From Leptobrachium leishanense (lineage: Eukaryota > Chordata > Amphibia > Anura > Megophryidae), in contig CM019064.1 in NCBI GenBank assembly GCA_009667805.1, positions 386,074,049 through 386,138,048 on the forward strand: a DNA stretch of 64,000 nt. The letters run 5' to 3'. Position 1 is the stretch's first letter, and every line of letters begins with the position of its first letter. Of this stretch, positions 55,393 to 64,000 are shown piece after piece. Position numbers and translations under genes: made by a program. The notes beneath the pieces are model-generated. The model saw nothing but the letters and a program-made list of their open reading frames with translations. It did no database searches and was not told where the DNA came from.

Positions 55393-55755
55393 TCCCTCCA
55401 TTGGCTTCCTATACATTCCAGGATACAGTTTAAAATACTGATGCTCAAGTTCAAATCGCTCAATAACTCAACCCCTCCCTACATGTCTTCGCTACTCCGC
55501 AAGCACATCCTATCTAGACAACTCGGGTCAGCAGGTGATCTCCACCTGTCATCGGTCTACACGCGCACGGCCAACTCTCGCCTCCAAGACTTCTCAAGGG
55601 CAGCTCTGTTCCTGTGGAATGACTTGCCTCGCCCTATCAAACTCTCCCCTGACCTTCAGGCCTTCAAGAAATCCCTCAAAACCCATCTCTTCAGATTAGC
55701 GTATCGCATCACTGATGCAACTCCTCCCTCTGCTCACCTACTCACACTTGATTGA
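55393..55755 (+). pseudogene. L2 reverse transcriptase C-terminal fragment
   Basis: About 119 open codons with the L2-clade signature: LHWLPIHSRIQFKILMLKFK, then LNNSTPPYMSSLL, SRLQDFSRAALFLWNDLP and FKKSLKTHLFRLAY. This is the extreme C-terminus of ORF2 beyond the RT catalytic core, so no activity can remain. The apparent upstream start lies in the abutting SINE sequence and is not genuine. The frame is still fully open. Confidence 0.88.
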
Positions 55756-55992
55756 AGCCGCTTCTATGGCCCCACCATTCCCAAACCACTGGCACCAATG
55801 ATCCTGCTATCTAGTAAAATTCCTTTTGTCTTCCTCAACCCCAATCCCTCTAGACTGTAAGCTCCTATGAGCAGGGCCCTCTACACCTCTTGTTTCCATC
55901 ATATGTCCGTTTATCTGTATCTCGTTTCCTTTGGTTACTGTAAAGCGCTGTGGAAACTGTTGGTGCTATAAATTACAACAATAATAATAATA
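55393..55992 (+). mobile_element. 5'-truncated L2-type LINE
   Basis: The end of ORF2 (to 55755) is followed by a 3' UTR with AGACTGTAAGCTCCTATGAG, AAAGCGCTGTGGAAACTGTT and GGTGCTATAAATTACAAC, then (ATA)n. The same tail occurs inverted at 52844. Confidence 0.9.
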
Positions 55993-56155
55993 ATGTGCCT
56001 ACCTGTAAGTTCCCTTGGGAACAGGGTCCCCCTGAATCAGGCCATCTCATCCATGTGTGGTATTCTAATTCTAACTCCATGTACACTGATCTTATTAAGA
56101 GCTGCAAAATTTGTGGTGCTATATAAATAAAGAATAATAATGATAATAATAATAA
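55993..56155 (+). mobile_element. Second LINE 3' tail, L2/MIR-like
   Basis: CTGTAAGTTCCCTTGGGAAC, AGAGCTGCAAAATTTGTGG and GTGCTATATAAATAAAG followed by (AAT)n. This is a diverged tail of the same kind, directly after the first. Confidence 0.7.
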
Positions 56156-56159
56156 CACC

Positions 56160-56715
56160 AGGTTCTGGGAATCAGTATTCATTTCTGAATACTAGCATGA
56201 GCTGAAAACAATGAAGTACCATGGAGCAGCTGGCTGTTTTTGTTTTGACCAGTTATTATTAACAGCCATTCATTTTGAGTAAGGAGCCATGAATTCTTAG
56301 CTTGTGGCAAGGACAGAATATAGTCTCGAGCCGTTGAGTTAACTGCAAGAATAGAATGGGGCCCTATGGCTTTTAGGCTAATGATTGGTGGATGCTCCAA
56401 AATACAACCACCCAAAAAAATATATATTTAGGAGGCCTCGGCCTAAACAAAGTGTTCTATTTCAACCCTGGTGTAAGCAAAACCAGTGTTGTTGTAAACC
56501 TAAAAACGTCATGGACTTTAATAGCTCTGATTTACACCAGGGTTGTAATAGAGCCAAAAGACAGCTAGATTCTGGGTCCGGTATAAACTTAACTACATCT
56601 CTGGTAACCCTACGACTCCATAGATTTTAATGACTCTGCTAATTACTCCTGACTCCGAATCAAATCCAGAGTTTCTGTTGAGTTAATGGGCATGTAGACC
56701 TATAATGAAGTATAA
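56160..56715. other. No gene; M3-like remnants
   Basis: 56470-56640 has GTAAACCTAAAAACG and ACTTAACTACATC motifs like M3 arms, but no ends. Confidence 0.4.
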
Positions 56716-56719
56716 CTGA

Positions 56720-57622
56720 GGGCAATATTCTAAAGTTGGTGCTAACTTAACCAGAACTGTTGTAAACTTATCAACTCTATAGACTATGGGCACTATTCAA
56801 TACCTGGCACTAAAATGGGGACGCTAACAGGGAAAAGCTTCGCCTGTTAGGACTCCATGGAGGGTTGCACTGCCAAGCCATGAGAGATTGCGCAGCGTCA
56901 CAGAGGGAGACTGGAGATTACTTGTCCCCAGTCTCACTCTGCTCCTCGCGGTGGCCAGAAGTGGCTAATCAGGCCACAGTTCTCGCCGCAAAATGAGAGG
57001 TGAGTATCTGATTTCTTGGGGGTGGGGTTTAGGGGGTGTTAAATGATTCAGCAAAAGCAGAATCAGTTAGCACCAGTTTTTAGGAGGTGCTAAATGTAAG
57101 GTTTGCACCCCGGTGTAGTAATTAATCCTAGGACTTTGTAATACCTTTCTTATCCTAACATTAATTACTGATTGTGCTCCCCATGTTAATTATAGGGTGC
57201 GGAAAGTACAGTAAGCTTGCGCAAACTAGCGCAATCACCGCTGCGCAAACAGATTTCTCTCGGGTTTAGCATTAGGGAAGGAATATGGAGGACATGCGTT
57301 AATGTCACTTATCGTGACGTTAATGCTTTCTCACCCGAACATTATCAGAGTTATTCAGAGAGAGGTGAAAAGCAGGAGAATGACTGGAGAACGGAAAATT
57401 CTAGGTCAAAATATCCAAACCAGAAAAATTCTCCCATTCATCTCACTTTCCAAATTGGCTATTTTGACCTAGAATTTTCCATTCTCCAGTCATTCTCCTT
57501 CTTTTCACCTCTCTCTGAATAACCCTGTATATTTTAGTGTTCACTAGAGAATAGTGCCCTATAATGGCTCTGGGAAGTTTACAACAGCTCTGGTTAAGTT
57601 AGCACCAACTATGGAATAGGGC
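56720..57622. mobile_element. M3 palindromic MITE with nested M2 and M1
   Basis: Outer arms GGGCAATATTCTAAAGTTGG and GTGCTAACTTAACCAGAAC (56720-56787) are mirrored at 57560-57622. Between them an M2 element (56788-57559) has ends GGGCACTATTCAATACCTGG and GGGCACTATTCTCTAGTG. Inside M2 is an M1 element at 57346-57527. Three layers in 900 bp. Confidence 0.75.
57346..57527. mobile_element. M1 short palindromic MITE
   Basis: 182 bp, ends CAGAGTTATTCAGAGAGAGG and CTCTCTCTGAATAACCCTG; flanks TAT on both sides (57343-57345 and 57528-57530). Confidence 0.88.
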
Positions 57623-57659
57623 ATCGAGTTGGGTCTCTCACGCTACAATTCTATTCTTA

Positions 57660-57872
57660 CAGGGTTATTCAGAGAGCGTGAAAAGCAGGAGAATGACTGG
57701 AGAATGACTGGAGAATGACTGGAGAATGACTGGAAAATGAAAAATTCTAGGTCAAAATAGCCGATTTGGAAAGTGAGATGAAAGGGAGAATTTTTCTGGT
57801 TTGGCTATTTTGACCTAGAATTTTTCATTCTCCAATCATTCTCCTGCTTTTCACTCTCTCTGAATAACCCTG
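57660..57872. mobile_element. M1 short palindromic MITE with 14-bp tandem duplication
   Basis: Ends CAGGGTTATTCAGAGAGCG and CTCTCTCTGAATAACCCTG. The left arm carries four tandem GAATGACTGGAGAA-type units that are absent from the right arm and from the other copies. Confidence 0.88.
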
Positions 57873-57879
57873 TATATGT

Positions 57880-60405
57880 TCAACGTTATTGTCAGTGAAT
57901 CAATTTCTTGCTGAAACGATGTGCTCTTTATAGTGCCAGTAGCTCTACTATTTGCTCATTTGACAAGCATTTGGAAATATGCAGAAACTGAATATATTTC
58001 TGCAGTTCCGTTGCAGAACTCATGTCATAAGTCACTTGGAACATTGACAATTCTGTTTAGAGGTGGTTTCAAGTCACTGATGCAATATCTTATCCAGAGA
58101 GATTTAAGCTACGAGCGTTTTACTCTGCAAATTAGTCATTTGGTTATTCTTCTGGTGACTAACGATGCTACCTAAAGCGGACATGCTCTTGGGGGCCCTT
58201 TTATGATTGCTTATTTCTCTCTGAAATATGAAATTCCTGTTTGTCTGGTGTGCAGTCCACTCTTTAATCATGACTGGGACCCAAGGAACTTCAATGATCA
58301 AATAATTGACATAGCCAGCCAGCATGGACGTCCAAAAGGCATGAACTTTGCCAGTCAACTAGTTACAGGTCTAGTCAGAACCAAAAAGAATTAATTCTCT
58401 TTCTTGTCCATAAATATGGGGCATAGAAGAGTTTTCCAAATGTTTGCCTTTACAGAGATATCTAGAACTCGCTAAGCCCTAAATTCTTTCATTTTCCTTG
58501 TGCATATCTTTTGTACTCTTTTTGAAACCACTGAACGTGTCAGAAAATAGTTAAAATATGGATACATACATGCAAAACCATTTATAATACATGTTTTACT
58601 AAAGCAAATAACAGTTCCCAAAATTATTTTTTGACCAAACTTTTTCCCATTTAATTAGGATTTTTTTTAACAAACCTTTACCCATTCAATTAAACTTTAA
58701 TAAACTGTATTGTGAATCTGCTTTAATCAGAATATCTGCCATACACCTGCTTTTTTTATGCTCCCGATCTTACATAAAATCCATATATATCAAGTTTTTG
58801 CTGAATAATCTTTTACCTTGAGGGGGAGCTGCTGGGCAGGGAGAGAGCATTAAGCGAAAGCATTGTGTGTTTTTTGCTGTGTTCTGCAGGTCAGTGATGG
58901 GATAATGGTTTTTATTTCTGGCTGGATGAAGCCCAAACATGTCATTTTTATACAAATTGTAATGTTTATTTAACAGAAGTAGAGCTAAGAACAAACAATA
59001 ACCTAAAATCCTCCATGCGTTGCTTTCGGCTTTTTAATACGATCAGCCATTGCACGCGTCGAAGGCCTTGAAGAGTCATGTTGACTTTTAGATACGACAA
59101 AACACATGTGTTAAGTATCCTGGGTTTAGGTGCTAGCAAAGCAATATGCTTGCAGCCAAATGCAAAATGGTTTGGAGGTGTTTTCTACGATCCTTAATAA
59201 TCCAAGAAGGAATTTCTAGGGAGCATGATGGCTCACTGCTTGGTCATTGATTGAAAACACCTCCAAAAATGAGGGTGCAATGTTCTAATGCGTGCTTTTT
59301 AGAACGAGCCTGCTTGCATGATTTCACAACATGGTAGGGCGTAGTCTGTCACCCCATCCTATGCTGTCTCAAGTACTAAACTTACTCTGCCTCTGAGCAT
59401 AAATCCAGCGTAGCGTGCAGCAACCCTGGGAATGGGTGTGTTACTCTACAACTCAGTGTTGTAACCTCACGTCGCTCTGATTGACTGCTTTTATTAGCCC
59501 TCCGGCATTCACTCAGGTTCTTGACGGACTACATTTTTGTGTCTCAAGGTCATTTTTGTCAGTGTTAGACTTTTTTTTCTAATCATTGACCAAAAGTAAT
59601 AGACAATGCATTTATTTATTGCTCTGCTATTATTTCCAGAATGTTTTTTATTGCCTTGTCGTTCATAGTTCTAATTCCCAGTGAAATATAAATGGTGGTG
59701 GTCTTTGACATGATTTAATTTCTTTAAGCATTTTAAGCATTTTTGGTTTTAAGTAAGTTTTAAATGTCCACCACATATTACATTGGAAATCTAGACATTA
59801 CTGTATGTTCATGATGTTTAAAACAATGGCCACAACACAATGAACTCAGGTTCCCTCTAACAATAACCTCTACTAATATTGCATTGTTGCTAATGGATAG
59901 ACTTTGTACCAGGGACCACAAAAATTAGAAAATATTATTTATTTACCATTACAGAGTTAAACCATTAGGACAAAACCCAACATGAACTAGAACTTGGTTC
60001 CTGAGAACCAGGCTACTTCTTTTGCTGTATCTTTGGCTCCCCATCACTAATGGTCCTATGTATTATGGGTATAGTATGCTGATTGCGAAGAGCTTAATTT
60101 TTTTTAAATTGCTGAAAAATTTGCTCCCTTTTAACCCAAGTGTCGGTGGGCCTTAAACCATGAGCAGCGATCACCTATATTGCCACTGTTTTGATCCAAG
60201 ACCATTCTGTTTCATGGTTCTATTCTATTAGAAGCCCTAATCTCTTATTTGATTCCTCTCTTTTGGAGCCCCCCCCACCCTGCAACCTGGGTATAGCTTG
60301 TCTCCAAATAAGTCCTCCACTGTCTACCCCTGAAAGAAGAACCCAGAACATCAACTGTTCACTGCCCCCAGCTGGCAACATCTGCCTCAGTGACATTACG
60401 ACTAA
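57880..60405. other. No recognised gene
   Basis: A 63-codon plus-strand frame at 58203-58394 (YEIPVCLVCSPLFNHDWDP) has non-repetitive composition but no family I recognise. The rest is AT-rich without repeat ends. Confidence 0.4.
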
Positions 60406-60744
60406 TGGTACAGGCAGGGCTGGCCCGTCCATGGAGTGGGGTGGAGCAGCGGCTCCAGGTGGCCCTTTTTCAGGGGCGGCAAAATGCCTCTCTCAAGGGC
60501 TGTGGCGGAGTACCTGTCCTGGACAAGGCACGGCCCTCCAGCATCCCGCTAAGCCAGGCTGCGCCTGCCCCTCTCAGCAGGGCAGCGCCCCCCTCCTCAC
60601 ACGCAATGAGCGGCTCCCGCCCCTTCACACAGGTGGAGTGACGCCTTCCCCCTTCACACGTACCGAGCGGCACCAGTCCCCTACACACATGCGGACCAAC
60701 GCCCTCCGCCCTTCATTGCAGGAGAATATAGCCCGTCATTTTCA

Positions 60745-61080
60745 CAGGCCTGGTCCAGTGCTTTTGAAGCCCTCAAGCGCAGGTCTGAAGCCAGCCCCAG
60801 AGCTAGCCCTGGAGCAAAACCTCGGCCAGCTCTGGAGGCGAGGCCTGGAGCAAGGCCTCAGCTGGAGCCAGTCCTCAACCAGGCCGGGAGCAAGAGCCAG
60901 GCCCGGAGCAAGGCCTCGGCCAGGCCTGGAACCAGTCCAAGTGCCAGGCCTCGACCAGGCCCAGAGCAAGGCCTCGGGCCAGGCCCAGAGACAGCCACAA
61001 GGGCCAGGCCTCGACTAGGCCCTGAGTAAGGCCTCGGCCAGGGCCAGGCCCGGAGCCAGCCCCAGTGACATGCTTCGACC
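60745..61080. repeat. GC-rich array, unit core CCAGGCCTGGAGCAAGGCCT
   Basis: Imperfect units of 20-35 bp built on GGAGCAAGGCCTCGGCCAGG. The long plus-strand frame through it is repetitive and not a gene. Confidence 0.85.
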
Positions 61081-61149
61081 AGGTTTCAAGTTGCGAGTGT
61101 GCTGGAGCTCGTCCAGGCCAGACGGCGTCCAGAAAGCCCTCCACTGTGT

Positions 61150-61450
61150 GGGTAAGTTTATGTGTGTGTGTGTGTGACTGCGTGGATTTGTGTGACTGTG
61201 TGTGTGGATTTGTGTGTGTGACTGCGTGTGACTGCGGGGGTGTGTGTGACTGCGTGGATGTGTGTGTGACTGCGTGGATGTGTGTGTGACTGCATGGATG
61301 TGTTTGTGACTGTAGGTGTGTGGATGTGTGTGACTGTAGGTGTGTGACTGTATGTAGGTGTGTGTGACTGTATGTAGGTGTGTGTGTAGGTGTGTGTGTG
61401 ACTGTATGTAGGTGTGTGTGTGACTGTGTGTGTGACTCTATGTAGGTGTG
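61150..61450. repeat. (TGTGTGTGACTGCGTGGA)n array
   Basis: TG-rich units of the form TGTGTGACTGCGTGGATG, then TGTGTGACTGTATGTAGG. Confidence 0.92.
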
Positions 61451-61454
61451 TGTG

Positions 61455-61870
61455 ACAGTGGAGCTCTGTGATACGCTCATACGCACCGCACATTACTGTA
61501 TCACAGAGCTCCACAGCAATAAAACTCACAGTAATGTGCGGTGTGTATGAGCGTGAGTTTTATTGCTGTGGAGCTCTGTGATACGCTCATATACACCGTA
61601 AGTTACTGTGTGTTTTATTGCTGTGGATTCTGTGATACGCTCATATACTCTGCACATTACTGTGAGTTTTATTGCTGTGGATTCTGTGATACGCTCATAC
61701 ACACCTCACATTGCTGTGAGTTTTATTGCCGTGGAGCTCTGTTATACACTCATACACACGGCACATTACTGTGAGTTTTATTGCTATAGTGCTCTGGGAT
61801 ACGCTCATATGCACCGCACATTACTTGGAGTTCTATTGCTGTGGAGCTCTGATACACTTATACATGTCAC
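61455..61870. repeat. Array of ~58-63-bp units with TTATTGCTGTGGAGCTCTG
   Basis: Six to seven units of the type GAGTTTTATTGCTGTGGAGC, CTCTGTGATACGCTCATACA, CACCGCACATTACTGT. One unit at 61500-61540 is inverted. The same unit is single-copy in the hAT element at 11095. Confidence 0.92.
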
Positions 61871-61950
61871 GTTTTTTTTTTTTTAGGGGGGGCAGCATTT
61901 CATCTTTTGCTCCAGGCAGCACAGTGGCTTGGGCCGGCCCTGGGTACAGG

Positions 61951-62880
61951 CCACCAGATCTGTCTGTTTCATAGACTCTACATTGGATGGCATTTCTGCT
62001 GAGGGAGACATTTCAGGAATAGACAATGGAAAGATAGCATAGCAGCAGCCTAATTGTGTCCCTGAGGTCAGGCATACAGGAACTTCTGCTGCTGCTCCAA
62101 CCATTGAGGTAGTATTCGGTTCTGTTGAAAAGGAGCCCTTGATTGCTGTCCCACACAAAAAGTCCTGTCTATGTACTTCAGTCCCATCTTTCATAGCGAT
62201 AATGTTACATTGCACTGAGGAATGAGAGGAAAATAGCCATAAAATATTGTTAATTTTTTTGGAAACTAAGTTATGTTTTTTTGCTTGCGCTTGCTACAGA
62301 AGGTGGTGGTGTTTAGAAGGAGTCTAGTGTTTGTATCAAAAAGGGTGAATGTCATACTAGTAAAGTAGTTTCTGATATCTTTAATGATGTGGGTAGGTAA
62401 GATGGAATTATTTAGGAATGCGATATGTTATGATGATACTACGTCATTTAATAATCTATTTATAAGGAATCTACTATCCCTTGTATACACCCTTCACTGA
62501 TCGGCAGGGCCTGAGGTGGCCACCAGTTCTCGTCTTAAATCCAATGATCTGTATGATGAAGGGCATCATGAACTGTATTAGGAGGTACTGACAGCCACCC
62601 ATTGGTTCTAGTTAACTCTATAACTGTGATATGAGGATACATTTTGCTTACTGCCCCATCCAGCTTGGTTTTACTTCTATCCTTTATCACAGTGGCTCTG
62701 TACTCTGTGTCACAATTTCAGCCCTGAGGCTATAGGAGAACCGATCCAGGCCAGCTCTTACCCTGTCTGGCCCACATCTCTCCACCTTCCGCTCCTGCAG
62801 CCTGCCAGGTCCTTGACTACCTTACCATAGAGCACTGGACTTCTCCCTTTATAAGACAGAGCACTGCTAAATGGGAGTGA
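61951..62880. other. No recognisable gene or repeat
   Basis: Nothing supported. Confidence 0.45.
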
Positions 62881-62886
62881 CTATCT

Positions 62887-63068
62887 CAGTGTTTCCCATA
62901 CCTGTCCTCAGGACCCTCTGCCTCGCCAGGTTTGCCAGATATCTGAAGCACAGCACAGGTGATATGATTTGCTGCTCAGTGATTGCAGGATTCAGTCTGT
63001 ATTTCCCCAAGGTGATCTGTAAAATCTGTCCTGGTTGAGGGTCCCGAGGACAGGTTTGGGAAACACTG
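62887..63068. mobile_element. H1 hAT-type MITE
   Basis: Ends CAGTGTTTCCCATACCTG and, inverted, CAGTGTTTCCCAAACCTG, with the family marker AGTGATTGCAGGATTCAG. Flanks GACTATCT and GTTTATCT agree at 6 of 8 bases. Confidence 0.9.
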
Positions 63069-63069
63069 G

Positions 63070-63738
63070 TTTATCTCCTGCCTGTTATTTTGTTCCTGCT
63101 GCCAGTGTTTCTCTGTTATTTTATCCTCTGTTTAGTTCAGTTTATTTTTGGTTCCTTGTTTCCCTTGTCTGTTTGTCCCTCCATTTGCCTTGTTCCTGGC
63201 ATTTGTTTTGGTTATTTTCCTTGTATTTCCTGTATTTTTGTATCTTGTTTTCCCCTTCCTTGCACCTGTGAGGTATATTTTCTGTTTTACCCTTGTTGTG
63301 TGACAATCCTGTGTACCGACCTTGGCTTGTTTAGTGACTATTCTGTGAGTTATCCTTTCTGTCCTGTTTTACTCCATTAGCGTGTACCTGGCTTTTGTTC
63401 TTTGATTTGTCTTTTGATATTCCTCTATCTACTTTGCAATTCTATTTGCTCCACCCAGCAGTACTAGTACCCACCCTTAGTTTAGAGAAAGCCATCTAAG
63501 GACTGCTATTTAGATTAGGGTTTCCTTGTACACTGCTGGGTGCCTTTGTATTTGGTTCTCCCCTTAACTCTTGCCCTTCCTGCTGTTCAGTGGTGTGTCT
63601 TTTCTGCTGCTTTCCTTGTGCAGTTGTATGGTGCTTCATCTCCAGTCTGACTGTTATGCAGCCAGCAGCACTCCTGCCTTCTGGGCTATTAACCCCAAAT
63701 ATGGGCCTCACCTCAGCTCACGGCAGGTGCTCCCCTCA
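63070..63738. other. T/C-rich sequence, unclassified
   Basis: Pyrimidine-rich plus strand with open frames of low complexity. It could belong to an unidentified LTR, but there is no second copy in the window. Confidence 0.35.
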
Positions 63739-63740
63739 AA

Positions 63741-63896
63741 TAACCCTAATAGGCCAGGTTTGCCAGATATCTGCAGTACAGCACATGTTATATAATTTGC
63801 TGCTCAGTGATTGCAACATTCTGTCTGCACTTCCCTAAACTAATCCTTAAAATCTGGCCTAGTAGGGGTACTTTAGGAACAGGGTCGGGAACCACT
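63741..63896. mobile_element. H1 hAT-type MITE lacking its left end
   Basis: From CCCTAATAGGCCAGGTTTG to CAGGGTCGGGAACCACTG it follows H1, with the marker GCTGCTCAGTGATTGCAACA. The left terminus is absent. Confidence 0.8.
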
Positions 63897-64000
63897 GACT
63901 TATCTTACAATTTAATGAAAATACATTAATATTACCATTTAAGGCCTGCCCCTTATTATTTTCAAAAAATTTACTAAAACGTCACCAAGGGCGTGAAGGT

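Larger units (their letters stand above)
60415..61942. mobile_element. hAT-type non-autonomous element with tandem arrays (1,528 bp)
   Basis: Ends CAGGGCTGGCCCGTCCATGG and, inverted, CAGGGCCGGCCCAAGCCACT. The 8-bp duplication GGTACAGG (60407-60414 and 61943-61950) is perfect. The interior has no transposase; it is filled by three different tandem arrays. The ends are typical of vertebrate hAT elements. Confidence 0.93.

Noticed and set aside
60191..61018. 275-codon plus-strand frame
   Set aside because: It runs across the hAT left boundary and through a GC-rich tandem array; composition is repetitive and there is no domain.
60875..61529. Minus-strand frames of 203 and 123 codons rich in His/Thr/Ser
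   Set aside because: They are translations of the (TGTGTGACTG)n array.

Overview
The window looks like vertebrate, most likely frog (anuran), intergenic or intronic DNA. I recognise no host protein-coding, rRNA or tRNA gene. What can be supported is a dense, layered set of transposable elements: PIF/Harbinger-, hAT-, Tc1/mariner- and TTAA-type DNA transposons, CR1/L2- and RTE-like LINE ends, a tRNA-type SINE and one LTR retrotransposon. This repertoire, with GC-rich MITEs that keep their CpGs, fits an amphibian genome. The species cannot be told from the sequence.

The best object is a 3,599-bp PIF/Harbinger transposon at 14212-17810 with both expected genes apparently open: a two-exon DDE transposase on the minus strand and a two-exon MADF/BESS-type DNA-binding protein on the plus strand. 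The exons interleave, so each gene's second exon lies in the other gene's intron. The element sits inside a MITE of its own family (13831-17858), which sits inside a MITE of a related subfamily (13597-18043). A hAT-like MITE (14813-15243) has landed just after the transposase stop codon.

Labels used below. S1-S4: Harbinger-type MITEs with GGCTAGGGTCAGAC-like ends and TWA targets; S1 matches the ends of the complete transposon. H1-H4: hAT-type MITE families, several with 8-bp target duplications. M1: elements with CAGGGTTATTC ends and 3-bp duplications. M2 and M3: mosaic MITEs with GGGCANTATTC ends and a recurrent hairpin. TTAA elements: piggyBac/Kolobok-like.

Layout: 0-13 kb holds a CR1/L2 LINE end and scattered MITEs. 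13-18 kb is the Harbinger nest. 18-29.5 kb is MITE-rich with a 28-bp minisatellite. 29.8-37.05 kb is a pile-up: a palindromic element split by a young 4.87-kb LTR retrotransposon (minus strand, tRNA-Leu primer site, broken gag-like frame, no pol) and by a 1.62-kb Tc1 element (one premature stop), followed by an S1-in-S2 nest. 37-52 kb has scattered MITEs, an RTE/BovB-like end and long stretches without recognisable features. 52.6-57.9 kb holds a SINE, L2 ends, an 18-bp minisatellite with nested hairpins, and the M2/M3/M1 nest. 60.4-61.9 kb is a 1.5-kb hAT-type element filled with tandem arrays. No functional host pathway can be inferred; the coding capacity seen is transposon-derived.
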